In this document: piece by piece, positions 6,746-13,325 of the stretch
Numbering within the stretch: position 1 is the stretch's first letter
Layout of the letters: every line of letters starts with the position of its first letter
From: PALSA-1336 sp038203095
GTDB taxonomy: Bacteria; Patescibacteriota; Doudnabacteria; UBA920
Assembly (NCBI GenBank): GCA_038203095.1
Contig: JBBREH010000029.1
Location: 1 to 15,490 of the forward strand
Reading direction: 5' to 3'
Length of the DNA stretch: 15,490 nucleotides
Made by a program: the position numbers and the translations under genes
Notes under the pieces: generated by a model
Told to the model about the DNA's origin: nothing
Database searches by the model: none
The model's input: only the letters and a program-made list of their open reading frames with translations

Positions 6746-7102
6746 ATGAGCCTAAACTGGCAAGAAAAACTTAGGATGTATTTTACGAACATTTGGTTTC
6801 TGTGGTCAGTTTGTTTAGTGATTAATATTATATCATTTTTAGTGGTTTATTTCAAAATCCACAGCGGTGGTCAAACCGTGGCTTTGCATTACAATGTACT
6901 GGCCGGGGTTGAGTGGTACGGCAAAGGAAGGAACTTATATCTCTTGCCCGGCGTTGGCCTGGCAATTTCCTTGATAAATTTTTACTTATATCGCATACTG
7001 AAAAATAATGAAAACTTTTTTTCTTTTTTAAGTTTATTTGTAACTTTTTGCGTCCAGGTAATTTTATTGGCTGCTGTTATATTTTTAGCAAGAATTAATT
7101 AG
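6746..7102 (+). CDS. Small integral membrane protein (118 residues), unknown function
   Basis: Not assigned to a named family. Three hydrophobic segments are clear: about residues 14-36 (FLWSVCLVINIISFLVVYF), 65-84 and 91-115. Between the first two lies a loop with VALHYNVLAGVEWYGK, an H-Y-N-x-x-x-G-V motif that recalls the loop of DUF1648-like membrane proteins (P-x-H-F-N...G) and of small conserved Patescibacteria membrane proteins. It is preceded by an extended -10 element and is the first gene of the plus-strand cluster ahead of the GT2 enzyme. The gap to the next gene is filled by a long hairpin (7103-7196) that starts one base after the stop codon. No Shine-Dalgarno is visible. Confidence 0.75.
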   Translation: MSLNWQEKLRMYFTNIWFLWSVCLVINIISFLVVYFKIHSGGQTVALHYNVLAGVEWYGKGRNLYLLPGVGLAISLINFYLYRILKNNENFFSFLSLFVTFCVQVILLAAVIFLARIN

Positions 7103-7196
7103 CTTTACGGAATACGGAAGGAGCATACGAATATACGGACTTGTGATGTTCTAGTGCTCCCTCCGTATATTCGTATGGCTTCCGTATTCCGTAAAG
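7103..7196. repeat. 94-base long hairpin element (CTTTAC...GTAAAG)
   Basis: The left arm (7103-7139) begins CTTTACGGAATACGGAAG and continues with CATACGAATATACGGA. The right arm (7162-7196) is its reverse complement except for a two-base size difference in the middle, giving 18 plus 16 perfect pairs. The loop is 22 bases. The arms themselves contain repeated ATACGGA/TACGAATA units. No T-run follows, so it is not an intrinsic terminator. It fills the gap between two genes and supplies the GTG at 7154 and ATG at 7175 that extend the next open frame. Confidence 0.9.
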
Positions 7197-7201
7197 ATAC
7201 T

Positions 7202-8869
7202 ATGTTTAGAAAACGCTCATTCACCGATAGACTTTGGGAAATAATTCCCGGCCTGCAATTCTGGACGGTATTTTTTGGCAGTATTTTGCTGTCTTACTAC
7301 CGACCTGTTTGGGCCGCGTTGTTTATTATCTGCTTCGATTTATATTGGGTACTAAAAGCTGTTAATGTAGCCACCCATTTAATTACAGCCTACAAAAAAT
7401 TTGGCGAAATGGTCAATATAAATTGGCTGGATTATATTAAACGTCTGAATAAGTTTGACGCCTTCTTGGAATTTATTGCATCGGCAAAGTCAACGAGTAA
7501 ATCGCTTATAGCCAAAAAATTTTTTAGCGAAGAGGTCGTTAAAATAAACAAACTCAAAGCTTTAGGTAAAACCTCCGCGGACTATTTAGATTTTTTTCAC
7601 TTAATTTTAATCCCTTTTATTGACGAAAGTTTTGAGGTGCTGGATTCAACACTTTCGGCAATTGCTGCGAGTAGCTATCCAAAAGAAAAAATGATACTAC
7701 TTTTAGGCAGCGAGGAGCGTGCCGGAGCCAGCGCACAGGTTGTTGCTAATCAAATTAAGGAAAAATATCAAAGCAATTTTTTTAAATTTTTTATCACCAT
7801 TCACCCGGACGGATTGGAAGGAGAAATAAAAGGTAAGAGCGCCAACGCCAGCTTTGCGGTACAGGCGGTTTTGCCGGAACTTAAAAATTTAGGCATAGCC
7901 ATTAATCAAGTTTTAGTCTCTAACTTTGATTCCGATACCATTGTACATCCTCAATACTTTGCCAAAGTCATGTACGAATTCTTAACTGCGGAAAAACCCT
8001 ACCAGAGCAGCTACCAACCAATTGCCATTTACAATAATAATATTTGGGATAGTCCTGCTATAATTCGGGTAGTGAGCGTCTCCAATTCTTTTTGGCAATT
8101 TACCGAAAGCAGCCGGCCGGACCGCTTAAGAACTTTTTCCTCGCATACCATGACCCTAAAAGCACTGGTGGAAATTGGCTTTTGGAGAAAGGATATTGTT
8201 AATGAAGATGGTTTTGTTTATTGGCAATGCTATTTACATTACTTAGGCGATTATCATGTTATTCCACTATTCATCCCTATTAGTCTGGACACCTGTCTGG
8301 CCAACACCACCTGGCAGACTTTAATAAACCAGTACAAGCAAAAGCGTCGTTGGGCATACAATGTTGAGTACTACCCACAGTTGGTTCCCAAACTACTCAC
8401 TAGCCACGCGCCCTTTTGGGACAGAATGTACAAACTTTACCAATACGCCGAGGGCAATTTTAACTGGGCTACGGCCAGCATTTTAATTTCTTCTTTGGGC
8501 TGGCTCCCGTTGTTTTTAGGCGGAGACGGCTTTCGTGGCAGTGTGATTGGTTATAATCTTCCGTTTGTTACTAAAACTTTAATGAGTGTTGCAACTTGTT
8601 TTTTAATTTTTAGCGTTTATATAAATTTAATTTTATTACCTCCACGACCGGCAAAATACAGCGCCTGGCGTAGTGTAATGATGTATTTGCAGTGGTTTTT
8701 AGTGCCTTTGTCCTCGGTAATTTTTGGCAGCTTGCCGGCAGTAGAAGCCCAAACCCGTCTAATGTTCGGTCAATATTTGGAATTTTGGGTAACGCCCAAA
8801 GCTAGAAAAGGGGAAAACACAGGATTAACAATGAAGGAGATGAGGTTGACGGATAATAATAAAAATTAA
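7202..8869 (+). CDS. Membrane-bound GT2 glycosyltransferase (processive type)
   Basis: 555 residues from the ATG at 7202. One or two N-terminal transmembrane helices (about 19-57) precede a cytoplasmic GT2 domain opening at LIPFIDESFEVLDSTLSAI. The key motifs are NFDSDT (241-246, the D-x-D metal/nucleotide-sugar site), VNEDG (333-337, general-base region) and QKRRW (380-384, the Q-x-x-R-W motif of cellulose/hyaluronan-synthase-like enzymes). At least three C-terminal hydrophobic segments follow. It would use a nucleotide sugar inside the cell to build or export a glycan; the sugar is unknown. The frame extends upstream to a GTG at 7154 and an ATG at 7175, but these lie in the 7103-7196 hairpin, so the later ATG is preferred. 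It lies directly before the WecA-like gene, in the same reading frame and separated by one TAA. Confidence 0.85.
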   Translation: MFRKRSFTDRLWEIIPGLQFWTVFFGSILLSYYRPVWAALFIICFDLYWVLKAVNVATHLITAYKKFGEMVNINWLDYIKRLNKFDAFLEFIASAKSTSKSLIAKKFFSEEVVKINKLKALGKTSADYLDFFHLILIPFIDESFEVLDSTLSAIAASSYPKEKMILLLGSEERAGASAQVVANQIKEKYQSNFFKFFITIHPDGLEGEIKGKSANASFAVQAVLPELKNLGIAINQVLVSNFDSDTIVHPQYFAKVMYEFLTAEKPYQSSYQPIAIYNNNIWDSPAIIRVVSVSNSFWQFTESSRPDRLRTFSSHTMTLKALVEIGFWRKDIVNEDGFVYWQCYLHYLGDYHVIPLFIPISLDTCLANTTWQTLINQYKQKRRWAYNVEYYPQLVPKLLTSHAPFWDRMYKLYQYAEGNFNWATASILISSLGWLPLFLGGDGFRGSVIGYNLPFVTKTLMSVATCFLIFSVYINLILLPPRPAKYSAWRSVMMYLQWFLVPLSSVIFGSLPAVEAQTRLMFGQYLEFWVTPKARKGENTGLTMKEMRLTDNNKN

Positions 8870-8908
8870 AATAATAATGAAGGCTCAAATCAGCTTATTT
8901 TTATAATC

Positions 8909-10006
8909 GTGGAATATTTAATATTTTTTCTCCTCGCTTTCGCTCTTGCGGCGGCTCTAACACCCCTGGTAAAGCGCCTGGCCATTTCTTGGCGACTTTT
9001 TGATATCCCCAATAATCCAAGAAAAATCCACAAACAACCTATTCCTTTCCTTGGCGGACTAGCTGTTTATGTAAGCTTTCTTATCGCGATAGCGCTTTAT
9101 CTATTGCTTAGCCACCCGAATTTTCAAATTGTACCATTAAAATTTTTCCTTGCAATCATTTTTGGCGGTGCCATACTTATTGGCGGCGGGATATTGGACG
9201 ACAAGTTAAACTTACCACCTAAGACACTGTGGCTATTTCCGGCTCTAGCTGCGTCTGTAGTGGTCTGGTCGGGGATAGGCGTGGGTATTACCCAGATAAG
9301 CAACCCATTCGGACCTCCTATAAGCATTGGCTACAACTTTTCACTTTTCACTTTTCACTTTTCACTTGCCGCATTGCTCGTCTGGCTCTGGATGATGGGC
9401 ATGATTTTTACCACCAAACTGCTCGACGGTCTGGATGGGCTTTGCTCAGGGATTGCTCTTATTGGGGGATTGGTAATGTTTGCGCTTTCTCTGGGCACAA
9501 AAATTAACCAGCCAATTACCGCTAGCATTGCAATTATTTTTAGCGGCGCCTTGGCCGGATATTTAATTTATGCCTTCAACCCGGCGTCAATTTTTTTGGG
9601 CGAAGGTGGCAGTACTTTTTTGGGTTTTATTTTAGGAGTTCTGTCAATAATCTTGGGCGCTAAAATCGCTACTGCCTTACTAATAATGGGCATCCCAATT
9701 TTAGATGTTGCCTGGGTAATTGTCAGGCGAATTTGGTACCGCAAAAGCCCATTTAAAGGCGATCGCCAGCACCTGCATTTTAGGCTACTGGATATTGGAC
9801 TAAGCCAACGCCAAGCCGTGCTGGTATTGTATGCAATTTCCGCCATTTTTGGAGGCGTAGCGGTATTTTTGCAAAGCATGGGCAAACTTATTGCTCTACT
9901 TATTTTGTTTGGAGTAATGGTAATTTTAGCCATTTCAACTGTAATAATCTACAAGCGCAAGCACCCACACGTCCCGAATTTGTTTGATTTAAAAGAAAAT
10001 AATTAA
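8909..10006 (+). CDS. WecA/MraY-like polyprenyl-phosphate sugar-1-phosphate transferase
   Basis: Predicted polytopic membrane enzyme of the PNPT (glycosyltransferase 4) family, which moves a sugar-1-phosphate from a UDP-sugar to undecaprenyl phosphate, the first step of many surface glycans. It has 365 residues and about ten hydrophobic segments. Motifs are DIPN-PRKIHKQPIPFLGG (32-50), GGGILDD (92-98), KLLDGLDGL (170-178), FLGEGGS (229-235) and DRQHLHFRLL (285-294). Classical WecA has N-x-x-N-x-x-D-G-x-D-G and (M/L)GDxGS; here the Asn positions are Thr/Lys and the Asp is Glu. The HLHF motif indicates WecA-like rather than MraY. The start is GTG at 8909, the only common start codon after the previous gene's in-frame TAA. 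A 7-base tandem repeat interrupts the coding sequence at 9337-9367. Confidence 0.88.
   Translation: MEYLIFFLLAFALAAALTPLVKRLAISWRLFDIPNNPRKIHKQPIPFLGGLAVYVSFLIAIALYLLLSHPNFQIVPLKFFLAIIFGGAILIGGGILDDKLNLPPKTLWLFPALAASVVVWSGIGVGITQISNPFGPPISIGYNFSLFTFHFSLAALLVWLWMMGMIFTTKLLDGLDGLCSGIALIGGLVMFALSLGTKINQPITASIAIIFSGALAGYLIYAFNPASIFLGEGGSTFLGFILGVLSIILGAKIATALLIMGIPILDVAWVIVRRIWYRKSPFKGDRQHLHFRLLDIGLSQRQAVLVLYAISAIFGGVAVFLQSMGKLIALLILFGVMVILAISTVIIYKRKHPHVPNLFDLKENN
9337..9367 (+). repeat. 7-base tandem repeat (CTTTTCA) x4.4 inside the WecA-like gene
   Basis: Four exact head-to-tail copies of CTTTTCA (9337-9364) are followed by CTT. The array encodes the peptide FSLFTFHFSL at the edge of a membrane segment (residues 144-152). 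Because seven is not a multiple of three, gain or loss of one unit would shift the reading frame. Confidence 0.9.
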
Positions 10007-10015
10007 AATAATTTT

Positions 10016-10306
10016 ATGTCCAATTTTGAATATGTTGAAAAATCAGATGTTTTATGGATACCAGAACCAAGGAGTAAAGAATTACAAATTAATGCCGTAG
10101 TGCCTTTTATTGATTTAGATAAACAAGCCGTTGTAAGAAGAAAACATGACACTTCGCCAAATCCGAATTTATTTATAAAAACAGGGTTTAGCGAGGCCAC
10201 TCCAGTGACTCGTTCAGTTGAAGGTTTTAAAATTTTATATGGAACCGACACAATCACGCCAGACGCAGAGGAAGAGATGCTTATTATTGGCTTTATTTCT
10301 CATTAG
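10016..10306 (+). CDS. Hypothetical 96-residue protein
   Basis: No family is recognised. The protein is soluble, mixed in charge, with no signal peptide or membrane segment, and ends with a run of acidic residues (DAEEEM) before LIIGFISH. It starts nine bases after the stop of the WecA-like gene and ends ten bases before the -35 of the rplU promoter, so it is probably the last gene of the cluster. An antisense open frame of 84 codons overlaps it; the plus-strand frame is preferred because it fits the gene order and has a more protein-like composition. No Shine-Dalgarno is visible. Confidence 0.5.
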   Translation: MSNFEYVEKSDVLWIPEPRSKELQINAVVPFIDLDKQAVVRRKHDTSPNPNLFIKTGFSEATPVTRSVEGFKILYGTDTITPDAEEEMLIIGFISH

Positions 10307-10315
10307 CGCCAAGAA

Positions 10316-10344
10316 TTGACCAAAATACCATAAGATGCTACAAT
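10316..10344 (+). promoter_or_regulatory. Promoter of rplU
   Basis: TTGACC (10316-10321), a 17-base spacer and TACAAT (10339-10344) make a near-consensus housekeeping promoter, and TGC immediately before the -10 makes it an extended -10 as well. Transcription would begin near 10351, giving a leader of about 44 bases that contains a 10-base palindrome (TTAGTACTAA). Confidence 0.75.
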
Positions 10345-10394
10345 AATCTAAGTTAATTTTATATAGTATTTAGTACTAATAACTTATCACTAAT

Positions 10395-10688
10395 ATGATC
10401 GCAATCTTTGAATCCGGCGGAAAACAGTATTTGGTTTCCAAAGGCGACGTAATCCAGGTAGAAAAACTTGCCGGCGAAGCCGGCGGAACTTTAACTTTTG
10501 ACAAAGTCCTATTTGCCAATGGTGCTGTAGGCAAGCCTTACATAGCCGGCGCAACTGTTTCAGGCACAGTCCTCAAACAAGCTCGCGGCAAAAAAATCCA
10601 CGTCTTGAAATACCGTGCCAAAAGCAAATATCGCCGAAAAATTGGAGCAAGACAAGCATATACGGAAGTGGAAATTGTCAAAGTTTAA
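10395..10688 (+). CDS. rplU: 50S ribosomal protein L21
   Basis: Large-subunit ribosomal protein binding 23S rRNA. The 97 residues are close to the usual 100-105 and carry the family pattern: MIAIFESGGKQYLVSKGD at the N-terminus, then a beta-barrel with FDKVLF, and the signature KIHVLKYRAKSKYRRKIGARQ near residues 67-87. It has its own strong promoter and is followed by a perfect terminator hairpin. The usual partner rpmA (L27) is not next to it here, so the gene stands alone. The ATG lacks a Shine-Dalgarno; the bases before it read ACTTATCACTAAT. Confidence 0.98.
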   Translation: MIAIFESGGKQYLVSKGDVIQVEKLAGEAGGTLTFDKVLFANGAVGKPYIAGATVSGTVLKQARGKKIHVLKYRAKSKYRRKIGARQAYTEVEIVKV

Positions 10689-10700
10689 TATCTGATTTCA

Positions 10701-10732
10701 AAAATACCTCAACTAATTAGTTGAGGTATTTT
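10701..10732. terminator. Bidirectional intrinsic terminator between rplU and the recR operon
   Basis: A perfect 32-base palindrome (half-site AAAATACCTCAACTAA) with A-runs on the left and T-runs on the right. It lies 13 bases after the rplU stop and 9 bases beyond the stop of the convergent 76-residue gene, so it can end transcripts from both sides. Confidence 0.85.
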
Positions 10733-10740
10733 AATTTAAA

Positions 10741-10971
10741 TTAATCAAATAAATGCAGTTCTGCATTCATTTCTTCTTCCAACCAACGTGCTATAAGATT
10801 TGCCTTGTCTTGATTTGGGTTATCCATGTTTTGTCCTATACTTCTTAAAATAACTACAATCGCCCGTTTTCTGCCCCACTCGACACCCTTTAAATTTATG
10901 CGTCCTTCAATTAAACCCTGAGCCAATTCATCATCAGACAGTTCAAACAAACAATTTAATTCATTTTCCAT
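10741..10971 (-). CDS. Hypothetical 76-residue protein downstream of recR
   Basis: No family is recognised. The protein is mostly helical in composition, acidic at both ends (MENELN.., ..EEEMNAELHLFD), with a central segment EWGRKRAIVVILRSIGQNM. It has no membrane segment or signal. Its ATG begins one base after the recR stop codon, so the two are almost certainly translated from one mRNA. A GGAGG sequence inside the last recR codons sits ten bases before the ATG; it is the only convincing Shine-Dalgarno-like match in the window. The gene ends at the bidirectional terminator shared with rplU. Co-transcription with recR could hint at a repair link, but nothing in the sequence proves it. Confidence 0.65.
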   Translation of the reverse strand: MENELNCLFELSDDELAQGLIEGRINLKGVEWGRKRAIVVILRSIGQNMDNPNQDKANLIARWLEEEMNAELHLFD

Positions 10972-10972
10972 A

Positions 10973-11584
10973 TTAGTATTCCCTCCGTCCTTCCATCGCT
11001 TTCATTAATGTAATATCATCCGCGTATTCTAAATCTCCTCCCATAGGCAAGCCACGGGCGAGGCGGGTGATTTTTATTTGAGGGCTTAATTGCTTAATAA
11101 CTTTTTGTAGGTGCATGGAGGTAGTTTCGCCTTCAAGAGAAGGATTGGTGGCAATGATAACTTCCGTAATCTTTAATCCTTCATCTTTTATCCTTAATAG
11201 CAAGCTGTCGATTTGCAAACTCTCCGGCCCAATGCCTTCAAGCGGATTTAATACTCCTCCCAGCACATGAAAAAGCCCGTTATATTGCCCCGACTTATCA
11301 AGCGCCTGCGCATCCAGCGGCTCTTCCACCACGCAGATAATGGCACGGTCGCGCCTTACATCGGCACAAGTCGCGCATGGGTCACTCTCGCCCATATTAT
11401 GACAAATACCGCAAAAAACTATGCCTTCTTTAACTTTTTCTATTGATTGCGATAAATTATTTAAATCAATCAAATCCATTTTTAGCAAATAAAAAGCCAA
11501 CCGCTGGGCAGTTTTTGGCCCCACACCGGGCAATTTAGAAAGTTCATTAATGAGTTTTTGGAGGCTGGTTGGTAATTTGGTCAT
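10973..11584 (-). CDS. recR: Recombination mediator protein RecR
   Basis: Cytosolic DNA-repair protein that works with RecO (and RecF) to load RecA onto SSB-coated single strands. The 203 residues match the usual length of about 200. Domain order is complete: helix-hairpin-helix LPGVGPKTAQRLAFYLL (18-34), a four-cysteine zinc finger (C58, C61, C70, C73), a Toprim domain with ICVVEEPLDA (83-92) and ATNPSLEGETT (145-155), and the C-terminal LARGLPMGGDLEYAD segment. It lies downstream of dnaB with a 120-base gap occupied by a 94-base hairpin element. No Shine-Dalgarno precedes the ATG (GTAGAAATCAA). Confidence 0.97.
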   Translation of the reverse strand: MTKLPTSLQKLINELSKLPGVGPKTAQRLAFYLLKMDLIDLNNLSQSIEKVKEGIVFCGICHNMGESDPCATCADVRRDRAIICVVEEPLDAQALDKSGQYNGLFHVLGGVLNPLEGIGPESLQIDSLLLRIKDEGLKITEVIIATNPSLEGETTSMHLQKVIKQLSPQIKITRLARGLPMGGDLEYADDITLMKAMEGRREY

Positions 11585-11600
11585 TTGATTTCTACAGACT

Positions 11601-11694
11601 GTCTTTACTAACTACTAGTCCTTACCAATATACGAATGTTAAAACTCAGGTCTAAAATTAGTATATTAGTAATCAATTCGTAGTTAGTAAAGAC
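11601..11694. repeat. 94-base inverted-repeat element (GTCTTTAC...GTAAAGAC)
   Basis: GTCTTTACTAACTAC (11601-11615) and GTAGTTAGTAAAGAC (11680-11694) are perfect 15-base arms. Pairing resumes inside with TTACCAATATAC on the left against TTACTAATATAC on the reverse of the right. Total length is 94 bases, equal to the hairpin at 7103-7196, and both have CTTTAC/GTAAAG near the ends. It occupies most of the dnaB-recR gap. Confidence 0.85.
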
Positions 11695-11704
11695 TATTAT
11701 CTGG

Positions 11705-13102
11705 TTACAACTGAGGATCTTCTCCGCCTTCCATACTAGCCATAACCGTTTGCGGACTTACGTCAAAAGTTTTATCAAGATTCTTAAATGAAGTTTTGTC
11801 GGCATCAAAGAATAAGTCAACCTGGCCGGTGGGGCCGTTACGATGTTTTTTAATGTGAATTTCCGCAATATGCGGACGTTTACTGTCTTTACCTTTATAC
11901 ATTTCTTCGCGATAAATAAACATAACCACGTCGGCATCCTGTTCGATGGAACCGGATTCTCTTAAATCGGCAAGTTGCGGCACTTTGTCCGGTCGGCTTT
12001 CCACACCACGGGATAATTGCGACAATGCCAAAACCGGCACGTTTAGTTCGCGCGCCAGCATTTTTAAAGCGCGAGAAATTTCACTAACTTCCTGCACGCG
12101 ATTTTCCTGACTTCTGCCTTCCATTAACTGTAAATAGTCAACAACTATTAAGCCCACGCCGTGTTCAGATTGTAAACGACGCGCCTTGGTTCGAATTTCC
12201 ATAATGTTACTGCCTGCGGCATCGTCTATGAATATAGGGGATTCGGACAGCTCGCCCATGGCCTGACCAATTTTTTCAAAGTCATCGTCATTCAAATGCC
12301 CGGTACGAATTTTCCACAAGTTAACATCACTTTGGCTTGAGAGCAAACGGTCAACTAATTGGTCTTTGCTCATTTCCAAAGAAAATATCCCCACAGGCAC
12401 TTTGGCGTTAACCGCAACGTTGCGCATAATATCCAAGGCCAACGATGTTTTTCCCATAGAAGGCCGCGCGGCTAAAATTACCAAGTCAGATTTTTGCAAA
12501 CCACCCAACAGGTTATCCAGCTCCACATAACCGGTGCCAAGCCCGCGCAATTTTCCTTTTTCGCGATGAAGTTCATCTATCCTTTCAAAAGTCGCGTGCA
12601 AAATACTGCCAATAGAAATAAAATTCTGTTTTAAATGCTGTTGGGAAATATTAAAAAGCTTTTGCTCTGCCATATCCAAAATATCTTCCATGTCACCTTC
12701 TTCTTTAAAGCCCAAATTGCTAATTTCTCCGGCCGCGTTTATTAGCCTTCTAAGCGTGCCTTTTTTTCTAACAATAAAGGCGTAGTGCGTTACATGCGCC
12801 GAACTCGGCACCGCGTTAACTAATTCGGTTAAATAAGACGATCCGCCGACTTTGTCCAGCAATTTTCTTTCTTCCAGCCAGTTAGTCAGCGTTAAAATAT
12901 CTATGGATATATTTTTACCGTACAATTCCAAAACGCCTTCAAAAATTGTTTTATGCTTATCATCATAAAAATCTTCAACCTTAACTACGTCGCCAATTTT
13001 TATAATTGCGTCTTTGTCCAGCATTAAACAGCCTAAAACCGACATTTCGGCTTCGTTGTTTTGGGGTGGGATTCGCTGAACTGATGACAAACTGTCGGCC
13101 AT
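11705..13102 (-). CDS. dnaB: Replicative DNA helicase DnaB
   Basis: Hexameric ATPase that unwinds DNA ahead of the replication fork and recruits primase. 465 residues, with no intein. The N-terminal helical domain (about 10-110) includes IPPQNNEAEMSVLGCLM; a linker follows; the RecA-like motor starts near 185 (LRGLGTGYVELDNLLGGL). Walker A is ARPSMGKTS (212-220), the catalytic FSLEM is at 240-244, Walker B is VVDYLQLM (320-327), and the sensor/arginine region is LSQLSRGVESRP then LADLRESGSIEQDADVV. The final 30 residues are a weakly conserved tail ending GGEDPQL. A good promoter lies about 100 bases upstream, giving a long structured leader. Translation starts after AAACACAAAAT, with no well-spaced Shine-Dalgarno. 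Confidence 0.97.
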   Translation of the reverse strand: MADSLSSVQRIPPQNNEAEMSVLGCLMLDKDAIIKIGDVVKVEDFYDDKHKTIFEGVLELYGKNISIDILTLTNWLEERKLLDKVGGSSYLTELVNAVPSSAHVTHYAFIVRKKGTLRRLINAAGEISNLGFKEEGDMEDILDMAEQKLFNISQQHLKQNFISIGSILHATFERIDELHREKGKLRGLGTGYVELDNLLGGLQKSDLVILAARPSMGKTSLALDIMRNVAVNAKVPVGIFSLEMSKDQLVDRLLSSQSDVNLWKIRTGHLNDDDFEKIGQAMGELSESPIFIDDAAGSNIMEIRTKARRLQSEHGVGLIVVDYLQLMEGRSQENRVQEVSEISRALKMLARELNVPVLALSQLSRGVESRPDKVPQLADLRESGSIEQDADVVMFIYREEMYKGKDSKRPHIAEIHIKKHRNGPTGQVDLFFDADKTSFKNLDKTFDVSPQTVMASMEGGEDPQL

Positions 13103-13209
13103 ATTTTGTGTTTATGCCCCCTAGGGGAGGCTATATTGATAAGATTCTAACTGACGATCCCTTGTGGGGATTGTTGCCGAATGGCATTTTGACTGCTCAA
13201 GGTCTTACC

Positions 13210-13237
13210 ATTATACCCCTTTTTCCACTGCTGTAAA
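13210..13237 (-). promoter_or_regulatory. Promoter of dnaB (minus strand)
   Basis: Read on the minus strand: TTTACA (13237-13232), a 16-base spacer and a consensus TATAAT (13215-13210). Transcription would begin near 13203, giving a leader of about 100 bases before the dnaB ATG at 13102. The leader holds small hairpins (a CCCCTAGGGG palindrome just upstream of the start) and an 18-codon open frame. The -35 abuts the cysS terminator. Confidence 0.6.
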
Positions 13238-13238
13238 A

Positions 13239-13273
13239 CCCCTGAAAAAGCCTGTAAATACAGGCTTTTGGGG
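13239..13273 (-). terminator. Intrinsic terminator of cysS
   Basis: Arms AAAAGCCTGTA (13246-13256) and TACAGGCTTTT (13259-13269) are perfect, with an outer CCCC/GGGG pair at 13239-13242 and 13270-13273. On the minus strand the stem GCCTGTA/TACAGGC is followed by five T residues, as expected for a terminator of the leftward cysS transcript, about 85 bases beyond its stop. Confidence 0.75.
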
Positions 13274-13297
13274 AAGAATGGGGGATAGCAGGGGGAT

Positions 13298-13322
13298 AGT
13301 GTCAAAGATGACCTTTGGCACT
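13298..13322. repeat. Small hairpin between cysS and its terminator
   Basis: AGTGTCAAAG (13298-13307) pairs with CTTTGGCACT (13313-13322), with one G-U type wobble and a five-base loop. It sits between the terminal palindrome of cysS and the terminator and may protect the mRNA 3' end. Confidence 0.4.
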
Positions 13323-13325
13323 CTC

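Noticed and set aside
7154..7201. GTG/ATG-initiated 16-codon extension of the GT2 gene
   Set aside because: It is encoded almost entirely by the loop and right arm of the 94-base hairpin; the ATG at 7202 is kept, though the true start is not proven.
9229..9507. 92-codon open frame in another frame of the WecA-like gene
   Set aside because: A shadow of a well-supported enzyme gene, with no independent motif.
10003..10257. 84-codon minus-strand frame opposite the 96-residue gene
   Set aside because: It conflicts with the plus-strand gene, which fits the operon order and spacing better; neither has a known family, so certainty is limited.
13006..13236. 76-codon plus-strand frame across the dnaB start and promoter
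   Set aside because: Antisense to the dnaB start, spans its promoter, and has no protein-like features.
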